Below the pieces are notes generated by a model that ran no database searches, was not told the DNA's origin, and saw nothing but the letters and a program-made list of their open reading frames with translations. From Microvirga ossetica (GTDB lineage Bacteria; Pseudomonadota; Alphaproteobacteria; Rhizobiales; Beijerinckiaceae), in the NCBI RefSeq assembly GCF_002741015.1, contig NZ_CP016619.1:248001-312000 (forward strand): DNA of 64,000 bases. Reading direction: 5' to 3'. A program made the translations under genes and the position numbers. Shown in pieces: positions 15,679 to 25,173 of this stretch; within the stretch, counting starts at the first letter, position 1, and every line of letters starts with the position of its first letter.

Positions 15679-17613
15679 ATGCATGAACCAAAGAGCCTGT
15701 CGGGCCGCCATAGCCCTCTTCCTGCCGCCGCTACCGGGGTTGAGCAAGAGGCCAATCTCAGTCCGCCGATTGAGACGGTCGAAGCTGTCGAGCAGGCGAC
15801 CCAGCACGTCCTGAACGCGGAGGCTGACGGACCTCCACGCGGAGAAGGCGTTGCCGAGGATCTCTACCGTATCTTCCGTGACATGTTGCAAGGTCGGACA
15901 GGCTGGCCGGTCGTCCGGCTCGTCTTTGCCATTGTCGTGGTGCTCATCGGCAATATGTTCGGGCAGGTTCGGCTGAACGAGTGGAACGGCGCATTCTTCG
16001 ACGCTGTTGAGAAGCGGAACTCTGTGGCGTTCCTCAACCAGCTCCTTGTCTTTCTCATCATCATCGCCGCCTTGCTGGCACTGGTTGTGGCCCAGACTTG
16101 GCTTCAGCAACGGCTCAAAATACGCCTAAGGGAGCGACTGACCCACACCCTTTTCGATAGCTGGCTCCAGCCAGCCCGAGCCTACCAGCTGGGCCACGTT
16201 GGTCCTTCCGGCTCCCAAGCCGATCAACGTCTACAGGAAGACTGCCGGCTGTTCTCGGAATTTACCACCGAGCTTGGCGTGGGTATGCTCCAGGCGCTTC
16301 TTCTGCTTGTCAGCTTTCTCGGCGTCTTGTGGACACTCTCCTCCTACGCCAGTTTTGAGTTTGAAGGGCGTGAGATCGTGATCCCGGGCTACATGGTGTG
16401 GGTCGCTGTCGCTTATGCCGGTATCGGGTCAGGGTTGACGTGGCTCGTGGGCCGGCCTCTCATCCGCCTGAACACCGAGCGATATGCGCGAGAAGCGGAC
16501 CTGCGCTTTGCTATCGTTCGAGTGAGTGAGAGTGCCGAGAGTATCTCCCTCTATTCCGGGGAACCGGACGAACGTCGCAATCTCAATAGTTTCCTTGACG
16601 CTGTCCTCCTGTCGACCCGCCGACTGTCTGGCGCTCTGGCCCGACTGACCTGGATCACGTCGGGTTACGGTTGGCTCGCCATCGTTGTACCGATCCTTGC
16701 TGCCGCCCCAGGCTACTTCAGCGGGCGGCTATCTTTCGGCGAGATGATGATGGTCGTCGGAGCCTTCAACCAAGTTCAGGCCGCCTTGCGATACTTTGTC
16801 GATAACTACCCCAAAATCGCAGACTGGCGATCGGCCGTGTTGCGACTGGCAGGATTTCGACAGGCTGCGCTTGATCTCGATCGTATCGCGATGGGCACTC
16901 GACGCATCGAGATTTGCAATCATCCCGACGGGTGGCTCAGCTTCGAACACCTTTCCATTGCACTGAATGATGGTAGCATCCTCATCGAGGAAGCGACGGC
17001 CGAGGTCCGAACCGGAGAGCGCGTTCTGATCATCGGAGTCTCTGGATCGGGCAAGAGCACGCTGTTTCGCGCGATCGCCGGGCTTTGGCCCTGGGGATCT
17101 GGCGTTATCCGCACACCTTCTGCCAGTGACATGATGTTTCTGCCGCAGCGGCCCTATCTGCCGCTTGGCAGTCTCCGCTCGGCGATATGCTATCCCGCGG
17201 GCCCTGATGCGTTCGACGATGCAACAGTCAAGGCGGCTCTGCACCGGGTCGGCTTGCATGAATTTGCTGGGCTGCTCGATCGCGCCGAGCGCTGGGACAG
17301 ATCGCTTTCGCTTGGCCAGCAACAGCGTGTCGCCTTCGCGCGCGTCCTTCTTCACAAGCCGAAATGGGTCTTCATGGATGAGGCCACATCGGCTCTTGAC
17401 GACGATAATCAGGCCTCGATGCTGGCCATATTTACGCAAGAGCTCGCGCGTGCATCGGTACTGTCTATCGGCCATAGGCCCGGCTTGGATCAGTTCCATG
17501 CCCGTACACTGCATATCCGCAAGACCGATGAAGGCGCCATTCTGTTGGCGCTCCCGGTTCCTGCGAGAAGCCGATCTTGGCTTCGCTGGCTTCCCCGAAG
17601 GCGTGCGAGATAA
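15679..17613 (+). CDS. ABC transporter, fused permease and ATPase (ABCD/YddA/SbmA-like)
   Basis: 644 residues from ATG 15679. About six membrane spans (for example VVRLVFAIVVVLIGNMFGQ) form an SbmA/BacA-type permease. The GNMFGQVRLNEWNGAFFDAV motif and the TERYAREADLRFAIVRVSESAE EAA-like loop are typical of the ABCD group. The C-terminal ATPase has Walker A GVSGSGKST, signature LSLGQQQRVAFAR, and Walker B WVFMDEATSALD. An inner-membrane half-transporter, expected to work as a homodimer. The frame is open upstream to 15514; I prefer 15679, but neither start has a good ribosome site. Confidence 0.85.
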   Translation: MHEPKSLSGRHSPLPAAATGVEQEANLSPPIETVEAVEQATQHVLNAEADGPPRGEGVAEDLYRIFRDMLQGRTGWPVVRLVFAIVVVLIGNMFGQVRLNEWNGAFFDAVEKRNSVAFLNQLLVFLIIIAALLALVVAQTWLQQRLKIRLRERLTHTLFDSWLQPARAYQLGHVGPSGSQADQRLQEDCRLFSEFTTELGVGMLQALLLLVSFLGVLWTLSSYASFEFEGREIVIPGYMVWVAVAYAGIGSGLTWLVGRPLIRLNTERYAREADLRFAIVRVSESAESISLYSGEPDERRNLNSFLDAVLLSTRRLSGALARLTWITSGYGWLAIVVPILAAAPGYFSGRLSFGEMMMVVGAFNQVQAALRYFVDNYPKIADWRSAVLRLAGFRQAALDLDRIAMGTRRIEICNHPDGWLSFEHLSIALNDGSILIEEATAEVRTGERVLIIGVSGSGKSTLFRAIAGLWPWGSGVIRTPSASDMMFLPQRPYLPLGSLRSAICYPAGPDAFDDATVKAALHRVGLHEFAGLLDRAERWDRSLSLGQQQRVAFARVLLHKPKWVFMDEATSALDDDNQASMLAIFTQELARASVLSIGHRPGLDQFHARTLHIRKTDEGAILLALPVPARSRSWLRWLPRRRAR

Positions 17614-17928
17614 AGTTAGGGCCACTCGTTTGCGGATCTAACGCCTTTGAGTGCGTTCATTGTGCTCCATTCTCAGTCGCTGCAACGGAGTCCTTTTTGC
17701 CGCGGCCCTATTGCTCCCGCCATCGCGTCGCAGAGACCAGCGGTGCCACAGCCGGTGCGGTTCGGGGCATCGTCATGTCTGGATGGCGCCCGTCGAGTAC
17801 GCCGACCCAGCCCGATCCCCGGCTCGGCCACCCCACAGGGTCATGTTGTAGGGATGATCGGCTGATTAGGCCGCGGCCCGAGATTAGGGTCATCTTAGCC
17901 CAACGTACCATAGCCAATTTTGGACAAA
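17614..17928. other. Intergenic stretch, nothing recognised
   Basis: 315 bp between the transporter and the hydrolase. The hydrolase frame is open through most of it, but the translation (for example CVHCAPFSVAATESFLPR) is not like any hydrolase N-terminus and no motif was found. Confidence 0.4.
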
Positions 17929-18752
17929 ATGCAGACGACATCGGGGATCGTTCCTGTCGGCCCGCCCAGATCGCGGCCGAGTGGACCGGCGGCGGCCAAC
18001 CGGTTGTCTTCCTGCACGCCGCCGTCGCGGACCGTCGGATGTGGCATCACCAGCTTGCTGCGCTAGCCTCGGGCTATCACGTGATCGCATTCGACCGCCG
18101 AGGCTTCGGTGAGGCGCCGGCTGTCGACGAGGCCTACAGCCAAACAGCCGACTCGTTTGCCGTGCTCGACCACCTGGTTGAGGGGGGTCGGCCGGTTGTC
18201 CTGGTTGGCCGCTCGCAGGGCGGCCACATCGCGATCGATGCCGCCCTCGCGTCGCCCGATCGCGTCGCAGGGCTCGTCCTAATCGCGCCGTCGGTCAGCG
18301 GAGCGCCCTCGGCAACACCCCACGAGGCTGTCCGCCGCCTGCTCGATGCGATTGATCGGGCCGAGAAGTCAGGCGATCTCGATCAGGTGAATCGGCTGGA
18401 AGCGGCGCTCTGGCTGGATGGACCGTTGGCGGACCAGGGTCGCGTTAAAGAACCGGCGCGCGAACTGTTCCTGGCCATGAATGGCATTGCGCTAGCAGCC
18501 CCGGTGATCGGTCGCGTTCAGCAACCCGCCTTGGCCTGGGACCAGCTCGACCAGATTGCCGGTCCCGTGCGCGTCCTTTGCGGTGACCTCGACGTCCCCC
18601 ACATCCGGAAGCGCTGCCGCCAGCTGGCGGTGGCGCTTCCGGATGCTCGGCTTGAGATCCTGCCCGGCGTCGCCCATCTGCCGAGCCTCGAAAACCCCGA
18701 CCTTTTGACTGCTCACCTATTGGACCTGCTTGCCGATTGTCTGCGCGCTTGA
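17929..18752 (+). CDS. Alpha/beta hydrolase, probable N-terminal frameshift
   Basis: The body has PVVFLHAAVADRRMW (oxyanion region), VVLVGRSQGGHIAIDAAL (nucleophile Ser in G-R-S-Q-G), VLCGDLDVP (acid) and GVAHLPSLENP (catalytic His), so the triad is present. In this frame there is no believable start. ATG 17929 in a neighbouring frame gives MQTTSGIVPVG, which would join AQIAAEWTGGGQPVV naturally if one base were added at about 17960-17970. So either the gene is frameshifted or the sequence has an error there. The substrate is unknown. Confidence 0.65.
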
Positions 18753-18984
18753 AGACTACGACGCCTTTCTCCGGCTTTCCGGAAGGACACCGTCAAGCGG
18801 TATTTGGCGCCCTGAGCTTGCATGAGCAACCGAAGCTGGACGGCTTTGCTGCCAAGCTGACATCGCTCGCGATTTGTGGGAAAGTTCTTTTGCGTCGGAT
18901 CTCCTGCCGATGAGCCTGCCGGGACCGTTCGGCTGACTGAATGGCAAGAGCCGCGATCGATCCGCCAAGATACGGGGACGACAA

Positions 18985-21474
18985 GTGCAGAAGATTGCGC
19001 AGCGACTGTCGTTCTATACAGGCCTCGGCCTGATCACCGCAGCAACCCTGATGCTGCAGATCGTCGAAACCCGGATCATCTCCGTCACATCCTGGTATCA
19101 CCTGGCATTTTTCGTCATCAGCATCGCGATGTTCGGCCTCACGGCCGGAGCGGTCTGGGTCTATCTCCGGCCCGAGCGGTACCGCCCGGGGCAGCTGTCC
19201 TATCACCTGAGCGCCGCCTCACTCAACTTCGCCCTCGCGACGATCCTGGCGCTCCTGGTGCAGTTGACCATTGTCACGAGCCTGCCCGCATCGGTCATGT
19301 CACTCGTCGTCTGGACCGAGTTCGCCGTTGCCTTGTCTCTCCCGTTCTTCTTCTCCGGCATCGTCGTCAGCCTAGCCCTGACCCGCAGCCCCTTCCCCGT
19401 CGGCGTGGTCTATGGGATCGACCTGCTCGGCGCGGCTCTCGGCTGCCTAGGGGCCCTCGGTCTGCTCAATCTGGTCAGTGGTCCCTCGGCAGTGCTCTGG
19501 ATTGCGGTCCTTATTGCCGCCGGCGGCCAGTTCTTCGCGCGGGCGGATCTCGGGGATGTGCCACTGGGCCGGTCTGTGGCCGGCTGGCTTTTCCGGTATC
19601 GCGGCCCTGTGCTTGCAGGCCTTGCGATCCTCGCCTTCGCTAACAGCTTGATCGAGGGCGTCCGGCCGACGGTGGTGAAGGACCAGATCGAGCATCCGGC
19701 GACGATCGCCTATGAGAAATGGAACTCGTTCTCGCGCATCACGGTCGGCCAGCCTGAGAGGACGCGACCGGCGCTCTGGGGGCCGTCCCCACGCTTTGTC
19801 GCAGATCCGATCGAGCAGCGCTGGATGAACATCGACGGCGGTGCCGGGACCGCGGTCTATCGCTTCTCCGGCGATCTGAACGAGTTGGCCTTCCTCCGCT
19901 ACGACGTCACCAACCTCGCCTATGCTGTTCCCGGCCTGCAGACCGGGGCGGTGATCGGCGTCGGCGGCGGCCGGGACCTCTTGTCAGCGCGCGTGTTTGG
20001 TGTCTCAGAAGTGGTCGGCGTCGAGATCAACCCGATCTTCATCGACCTGTTGACCCGGCGCTTCGCGAACGACACCGCCATCGGTCGGCAGCCCGGCCTC
20101 TCCTTCGAAGTCGATGAGGCGAGAAGCTGGTTCGCCCGCGCCGAACGCTCCTTCGACGTCATCCAGATGAGCCTGATCGACACCTGGGCGGCCACTGGCG
20201 CCGGCGCCTTCACCCTGTCGGAGAACGGCCTCTACACGGTCGAGGCCTGGCGGATCTTCCTCGAGCGCCTGACGCCGTCGGGTGTCTTCACCGTGAGCCG
20301 TTGGTACGCCCCCGGCGAGGTCAACGAGACCGGCCGCATGGTGAGCCTGGCTGTGGCAACGCTCCAATCCCTTGGGGCGACGGACCCGAAGAGACACCTC
20401 TTCATGGCAGCGTCAGACAATGTGGCGACCTTGGTCATGTCGCGCTCGCCGCTGTCGGCCCAAGCCTTGGCGGCGCTCCGGCAAGCTGCGCACACCTACG
20501 CGTTCTCCGTCCTGCTGAGCCCGCAGGCACCGGCCGCCTCGCCGCTGCTCGAGCGCATCGTGGCGGCGCCCGATCGCAGCGCTCTCGCGCGGGCCACCGA
20601 GGCCTCCTACCTCGACCTGAGCCCGCCGACTGATGCACGCCCGTTCTTCTTCAACCAGTTGCGGCTCGGTCGCCTGCTTGATCAGGACGTCTTCACTCTG
20701 GCTTCGAGGGTGGGCGTCTATGGAGGCAATCTGAGCGCGACCCTGACACTCGCCATGCTGATCCTCATCTCGGCCATTCTCGTCGCAGCGACGATCATCG
20801 TTCCGCTGCGGTCTATGGTGAGTTCGAGGCCATCCGGGCTGATCGGCGCCGGAACCTTCTATTTCGGCCTAATTGGCATCGGCTTCATGATGGTTGAGAT
20901 TGGCCTGCTTCAGCGCATCAGCGTGTTTCTGGGCCACCCGGTTTATGCTCTCAGCGTCGTCCTCTTCAGCCTGATCCTGTCGACCGGCATCGGCAGCCTG
21001 GTGTCCGAGCGTGCCCCACTCGACAGCAGCGCGAGGCTCGTCAGCTGGTCGGCTCTGACCAGTCTGTACCTCCTTCTCCTGCCTTTCTGGCTGCCCGACA
21101 TCCTGCTCCGGCTTGAGAGCGCAGGCCTCTTGCTCCGAGCCGGACTGGCGGTGCTGGTTCTCTCGCCAGCCGGCTTCCTCATGGGCTTCGGGTTTCCGAC
21201 CGGAATGCGGCTGGTGTCGGCGATCGACAAGAAACCAACCCCTTGGTTCTGGGGCATCAACGGAGCAGCCGGTGTGCTCGCGGCCAGCGTCGCCGTGCTG
21301 ACAAGCATCGAGTTCGGCATCGATACGACGCTTCGGATTGGGGCGATCTGTTACCTTCTGCTGCCCGGACCTGCTTTGCTTCTCGCCAGATGTGCCCGGG
21401 CGATGCGCGAGAGCGGCCGTTCAATTGGAGACGAAGGTCCACCTTCGACGCTCGACCTGACATCCATCTCATGA
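18985..21474 (+). CDS. Membrane protein with an embedded spermidine-synthase-like domain
   Basis: 829 residues starting at GTG 18985 with GGGGACG upstream. Layout: six or so N-terminal membrane helices, a soluble Rossmann domain at about residues 230-540, then about six more membrane helices. The Rossmann part has AVIGVGGGRDLLSARVFG and VVGVEINPIFIDLL, the SAM or decarboxylated-SAM binding motifs of spermidine-synthase-like enzymes, and FDVIQMSLIDTWAATGAGAF. Such fused proteins are widespread but uncharacterised. It probably modifies a small polyamine-like or lipid substrate at the inner membrane; this is inference. No partner gene is adjacent. Confidence 0.8.
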   Translation: MQKIAQRLSFYTGLGLITAATLMLQIVETRIISVTSWYHLAFFVISIAMFGLTAGAVWVYLRPERYRPGQLSYHLSAASLNFALATILALLVQLTIVTSLPASVMSLVVWTEFAVALSLPFFFSGIVVSLALTRSPFPVGVVYGIDLLGAALGCLGALGLLNLVSGPSAVLWIAVLIAAGGQFFARADLGDVPLGRSVAGWLFRYRGPVLAGLAILAFANSLIEGVRPTVVKDQIEHPATIAYEKWNSFSRITVGQPERTRPALWGPSPRFVADPIEQRWMNIDGGAGTAVYRFSGDLNELAFLRYDVTNLAYAVPGLQTGAVIGVGGGRDLLSARVFGVSEVVGVEINPIFIDLLTRRFANDTAIGRQPGLSFEVDEARSWFARAERSFDVIQMSLIDTWAATGAGAFTLSENGLYTVEAWRIFLERLTPSGVFTVSRWYAPGEVNETGRMVSLAVATLQSLGATDPKRHLFMAASDNVATLVMSRSPLSAQALAALRQAAHTYAFSVLLSPQAPAASPLLERIVAAPDRSALARATEASYLDLSPPTDARPFFFNQLRLGRLLDQDVFTLASRVGVYGGNLSATLTLAMLILISAILVAATIIVPLRSMVSSRPSGLIGAGTFYFGLIGIGFMMVEIGLLQRISVFLGHPVYALSVVLFSLILSTGIGSLVSERAPLDSSARLVSWSALTSLYLLLLPFWLPDILLRLESAGLLLRAGLAVLVLSPAGFLMGFGFPTGMRLVSAIDKKPTPWFWGINGAAGVLAASVAVLTSIEFGIDTTLRIGAICYLLLPGPALLLARCARAMRESGRSIGDEGPPSTLDLTSIS

Positions 21475-21573
21475 TCGAGATCCCACGAGGAGTGCAACCG
21501 ACATGCCAGTGTCATACCCAGGGGTCCTAGCTGCAGCCCTTGAGGCCCTCTCTTTCATAGCTTGTGAGGGACA

Positions 21574-21840
21574 ATGGCGATCACACGATTCAGCCAAGCC
21601 CCGCTGGACAAGGCGAACGAACTCTTCGACAAGCTTCTCGCCACGTCCAACAACGCGGTCAAAACGCGCGAGCGGCTGTTTGTGGACCTGAAAGAGGAGC
21701 TTGAGCCGCTGGCTACCCTTCAGGACGAACATCTCTTTCCTATGCTGACGCTGCATGGGATGCACGATCGCCTGCGGGAGGCCATCAATGACAATGTGGA
21801 AGCCGCCGCGCTTTTGGGGCGGGCTGGAGCGCGTGCCTAA
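21574..21840 (+). pseudogene. Truncated hemerythrin-like protein gene
   Basis: 88 residues from ATG 21574 (GAGGG upstream). The segment LFDKLLATSNNAVKTRERLF followed by LATLQDEHLFPMLTLHGMHD has the HHE-type E-H spacing of short hemerythrin-like proteins. Full-length members need about 140-160 residues. After ALLGRAGARA the frame stops, while a shifted frame would read LERVPKNSAKLS before stopping too. The second half of the four-helix bundle is therefore missing. Confidence 0.55.
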
Positions 21841-22041
21841 GAACAGCGCTAAGCTCAGCTGACACATCGATGCAGACGAGCATCAATTCGCCCCGCTCGA
21901 TCACATCATGCCCCTTGGTGCAGGAGATTAGGCACGAGTGCTCCGCTTGTGTCGGCAAGGCCTCGCCGATTATCATGCGGGCGGGACTACCAAGATCCCA
22001 AAGCGGAGGACAATCGGGATTGAGCCGCAAAAGGAGGATCC

Positions 22042-22302
22042 ATGCCTATCTTCAAGCAACTAGCCGAAGGCGAAAAGCCTGCCGATCCGGACCGGTATAT
22101 TCTCATTGAGGTCATTCACGAGCCGGCCATCGGGAAGCAGTACACCGTGACTGGAAAGGGTCTTGATCGGGATCGCCAACCGCCCGGCAGTTTCTCAAGC
22201 CACACGCTCGAAGATGCACGCGGACGGGCTCTGGAATTGGCCAAGACCGTGAACGTGCCGATCATCTACTTGAGCAGCGGCATTAACCGTACAGAGACGT
22301 AA
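22042..22302 (+). CDS. Small hypothetical protein with a broken duplicate at 29118
   Basis: 86 residues, starting MPIFKQLAEGEKPADPDRYI after a good AAAAGGAGG site. The middle is EPAIGKQYTVTGKGLDRDRQ and the end is IIYLSSGINRTET. Cytosolic, alpha/beta, with no known domain. A second gene at 29118-29377 encodes the same protein with one missing base, so the family is repeated within 7 kb. The terminator at 22360-22383 follows. Confidence 0.6.
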   Translation: MPIFKQLAEGEKPADPDRYILIEVIHEPAIGKQYTVTGKGLDRDRQPPGSFSSHTLEDARGRALELAKTVNVPIIYLSSGINRTET

Positions 22303-22359
22303 GTTCACAGAGGCGTTTTGAGGGAATGTTGGCAACAATCGGCCGCCGAAGCAGATAAA

Positions 22360-22383
22360 GAACCCGGCCTGTGGGCCGGGTTC
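22360..22383. terminator. Bidirectional hairpin between convergent genes
   Basis: A perfect 10-bp stem (GAACCCGGCC / GGCCGGGTTC) with a 4-base loop. It sits between the genes ending at 22302 (+) and 22466 (-). Only short A/T runs flank it. Confidence 0.6.
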
Positions 22384-22465
22384 GGATCGGTGGGCAGTCA
22401 GGAGCATCAAAACGGCTTCTGATCAACGCTCGATGCCCTGCTGCCGTTCCTGTAGCGACACATCC

Positions 22466-22675
22466 CTACACGTTCCTGCCACGCCGCGAGAAGTACCAGA
22501 TCGCTGCAACTACGATGATGATCAGCAGGATCACCCACCAGTAGTCCATGATCCCGCCTCCGGCTGCTCCGGCATCGCCGGCCGGAGGAGGGCTGGGCGT
22601 GGCGGGCGGGGTCTGCGCCCATGCGGACGATACAACCAGGAAGATAAAACCCATGAAGGCCGTGACTTTGTTCAT
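22466..22675 (-). CDS. Small Pro-rich protein with signal peptide and C-terminal membrane helix
   Basis: 69 residues from ATG 22675. A signal peptide (VTAFMGFIFLVVSSAWA, cleavage after AQ) is followed by a Pro/Ala/Gly linker, a single helix (WWVILLIIIVVAAIWYF) and a basic tail SRRGRNV. The gene at 57210-57503 has the same plan and the same WYF-x-R-x-R junction, so they are paralogues. Such C-tail anchored periplasmic proteins are common in Methylobacteriaceae; the function is unknown. Confidence 0.6.
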   Translation of the reverse strand: MNKVTAFMGFIFLVVSSAWAQTPPATPSPPPAGDAGAAGGGIMDYWWVILLIIIVVAAIWYFSRRGRNV

Positions 22676-22834
22676 GACTGCGTCTCCGGTTGAGGAGGTC
22701 CAGCACAGCTTTTGCATGTATTGCTAAGCTGAACTCCTCAGGGAACGCAGCGTGGGAGGGCAGGTTCCTATGCAAGCCAATCCAGAACGCATAAACTTCG
22801 CTTAACATGACTCTTGGAGGAGTTGCTCCTCCAG

Positions 22835-23279
22835 TTCCCAGACTTGTACCGCGCCATCGACCGCAATGGCGACACCGTCGAGTTCTGGTTCAGCGAGCGG
22901 CGAAACCTCACCGCTGCCAAACGGCTTCTGCGCAAGGCGCTTAAGCCATGGCCAACCAGGGCGAATCGTGATCGACGGCAGTCACACCGACCGAGTGGCG
23001 ATCGTGGCCTGTGATATGACGGACCGACTTCGTCACGGATCAAGGCGCAAGAAGTCGATCCGGATCCGGCAGTGCCGCTACTTAAACTATCGCATTGAGC
23101 AGGATCATCGTGCCATCAAACGGCGGATGCGGCCGAGGTTCGGGTTTCAGACCGTTGGCAGTGCCCGCGCGATCCTGGGCGCGATCGAGATGATCCACAT
23201 GATGCGCAAACAGCAGGCGAAGTACGCCCGCAATCAGCGGCTATCCCTTGCGGATCAGTTCGAGCGGCTCGCCGTATAA
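22835..23279 (+). pseudogene. IS6 family transposase, C-terminal remnant with frameshift
   Basis: Two frames together give LYRAIDRNGDTVEFWFSERR and LTAAKRLLRKAL, then (after a +1 shift near 22945) GRIVIDGSHTDRVAIVACD, IRIRQCRYLNYRIEQDHRAI and ILGAIEMIHMMRKQQAKYA. These are the second half of an IS6-type DDE domain, with the DRN, ID and RIEQDHRAIK motifs. The N-terminal third is absent. Confidence 0.8.
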
Positions 23280-23353
23280 TAGCCAGCGCGGAATGTTCCC
23301 ATTTCTTCGGCTCAAGTCTGGATTTGCGACAGATCCACTGGAACAGACAACAG

Positions 23354-23872
23354 TCATTGCGCGATTTGGAATGCTTCGAGCTTTGGCGGACTTCCATCGG
23401 TGGAAAAGGCCCCCTCGTAGCGGCCGATTTCGGTGTGAGCCACGCACTCAATCGTCGATCCCTTGAGGTTCGGGTCGCCAAAGCGGCAGAAGCCCACTGC
23501 GGTATCCTCCTTGCCCTCCTCGTTATTGGGGGCAGCAGTCGTCGCAGCCAGAATGACTTTCTCGATCGCCTGGACCACGATGTCCGGGCCTTGTTCAATC
23601 CGCCGGGAGCCATCACCAGAAAATGACAGAATGGTGCTCTCGGTCATAAACCAGTACGAACTCACCCCGGTGCTATAATTCATGTTCACCAAGAGGTTCT
23701 TGCAGCCCTCTACCGCAAGACCTGCGTGAACCAGCTTGGTGCACTCACCGGAGACGGTGACCATCTGGGCGATCTTGGTGGTTTCGGCCTGATTCTTCAA
23801 CTTCGCCTGAGGGGCGGCATCCACGCTGGTCGTGGCCGCAAAGAAGAGGGCAATCGCCAGAGACAGCTTCAT
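23354..23872 (-). CDS. Secreted hypothetical protein, paralogue of 58165-58680
   Basis: 172 residues. A signal peptide (MKLSLAIALFFAATTSVDA, cleavage before APQAK) is followed by a mature part with KIAQMVTVSGECTKLVHAGL, NYSTGVSSYWFMTESTILSF, TAVGFCRFGDPNLKGSTIEC and TDGSPPKLEAF. Four cysteines are conserved with the copy at 58165-58680, to which it is about two-thirds identical. The start is supported by GGAGG. Periplasmic; no known domain, and the function is not assigned. Confidence 0.7.
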   Translation of the reverse strand: MKLSLAIALFFAATTSVDAAPQAKLKNQAETTKIAQMVTVSGECTKLVHAGLAVEGCKNLLVNMNYSTGVSSYWFMTESTILSFSGDGSRRIEQGPDIVVQAIEKVILAATTAAPNNEEGKEDTAVGFCRFGDPNLKGSTIECVAHTEIGRYEGAFSTDGSPPKLEAFQIAQ

Positions 23873-24105
23873 AGCATGCCTCCATCATAGCTCGGGTTTC
23901 AGTATAGATCTGCCAACCAAGTGCTGTCGATCGAACTCGAGCTAAAGTCTCTTTAGGGTCAGGTAGTGAAATTCGTTCACTGACAGGAACGTCCGATGTT
24001 CCTGTCCAAATCGGAAGTTCGCCCCCTGTCCGGAACGTGCCAGGGGCGGCTCTTCCCGGGTTCCGTTTTATGTCCCGGAAAGACGCTCCTCGCGCACTCG
24101 GTCCT

Positions 24106-25011
24106 CTAAAGCAGCGCTTCGCCCCGGAACATCGGGGTGCAATTGCCGCCGACACGCGAGTGATAGCCATCCTCGGCGCGCCACGACGTCACCTTGAGCA
24201 GGCTTGGCCGGCCCATCTCGACGCCCTGAGTGATGGTGAAGGCGGCCTTGTCTCCACCATCGAGCGAGAGCAGCAGAGCGCCGAGCGTGGCGCTGGCGCT
24301 TCCCGTGGCCGGGTCTTCCCAGGTGCCTGCGAGCGGTGCGAACATCCGGGCCCGGATCGAGCCGCCGTCACGCGCATAGAGGAACAGCGACAAGCGTCCG
24401 GCCAGATCGCCATGCAGCCGCACGAGCTTGCGAAAAGCGGCGAGATCAGGCGTCGCTCTGGCAAGAGCTTCCGGCGCGACCTGCGTCAGCACGAACTTGA
24501 CGCCGACCGAAGCCTGCACCGGCTTGTGGGCTGCTGTAGCGATATCGTCACGTGAAAGCCCGACGCAGGTGGCGATCTCGTCATTAGGCAACTCCATACC
24601 GAGGGACAAGGGCTGCGGCGCGGCGATAACCGCCCCTGTCACCGCTCCGGCCCCTGTCACCGCTCCGGCCGGATCGCGCTCGACAGCGATCTCGACGAGG
24701 CCAGCCTTCTGCTCGAACCGCAGCACACCGTCGCGGTCGCGGCCATGGCGCGCCAGCACATAAGCCGTGCCGACATTGGGATGGCCGGCAAAGGGCATCT
24801 CGGCCGTGCGATGGAAGATACGCACACGGGCGTCATTGGCCGGATCGTCGGCTGGCAGGACGAACGTTGTCTCGCTGTAGTTCATCTCCGCCGCCAGCGC
24901 CTGCATCTGCGCGTCGGACAGCCCGCGCGCGTCGGTGAAGACAGCGAGCGGATTGCCGCCGAAGGGGCGGTCAGTGAAGACGTCGACAGTCTCGTACGGA
25001 AAGCGGGGCAC
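24106..25011 (-). CDS. PhzF family isomerase
   Basis: 301 residues with the two-lobe PhzF fold: YETVDVFTDRPFGGNPLAVF, then MNYSETTFVLP with the catalytic Glu, FHRTAEMPFAGHPNVGTAYV, and in the second lobe PLAGTWEDPATGSASATLGA. These are the PhzF signatures. Members isomerise small acids; the actual substrate outside phenazine pathways is usually unknown, and no phenazine genes are nearby. A six-residue in-frame duplication (GAVTGAGAVTGA) lies between the lobes. Confidence 0.85.
   Translation of the reverse strand: MPRFPYETVDVFTDRPFGGNPLAVFTDARGLSDAQMQALAAEMNYSETTFVLPADDPANDARVRIFHRTAEMPFAGHPNVGTAYVLARHGRDRDGVLRFEQKAGLVEIAVERDPAGAVTGAGAVTGAVIAAPQPLSLGMELPNDEIATCVGLSRDDIATAAHKPVQASVGVKFVLTQVAPEALARATPDLAAFRKLVRLHGDLAGRLSLFLYARDGGSIRARMFAPLAGTWEDPATGSASATLGALLLSLDGGDKAAFTITQGVEMGRPSLLKVTSWRAEDGYHSRVGGNCTPMFRGEALL
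24633..24668. repeat. Two tandem 18-bp units inside the PhzF gene
   Basis: CCCCTGTCACCGCTCCGG occurs twice in a row, adding six residues in frame. A recent slippage event, judged by the identity of the units. Confidence 0.8.
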
Positions 25012-25173
25012 GGCGGGCTCCGAAGGCTGATTGGGCTCAGCCGTTCCCTATCAGCGCAGCCGACCGAAAACCAATGCAGTGATGGAATGCGACTGATCAC
25101 CTTTGCTGATTGTGGGAGCTGACCTGATCGGCTTTCTGCCTCTGCCAATAGAGCGATGATCCCTCCCGAGTTG

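Noticed and set aside
21785..22030. Minus-strand 81-residue frame opposite the hemerythrin-like gene
   Set aside because: Overlaps a better-supported gene and shows no domain; its Cys-containing middle is not conserved with anything I know.
24106..25011. Phenazine biosynthesis locus
   Set aside because: A lone PhzF-family gene without phzA-G neighbours; the family is mostly non-phenazine.
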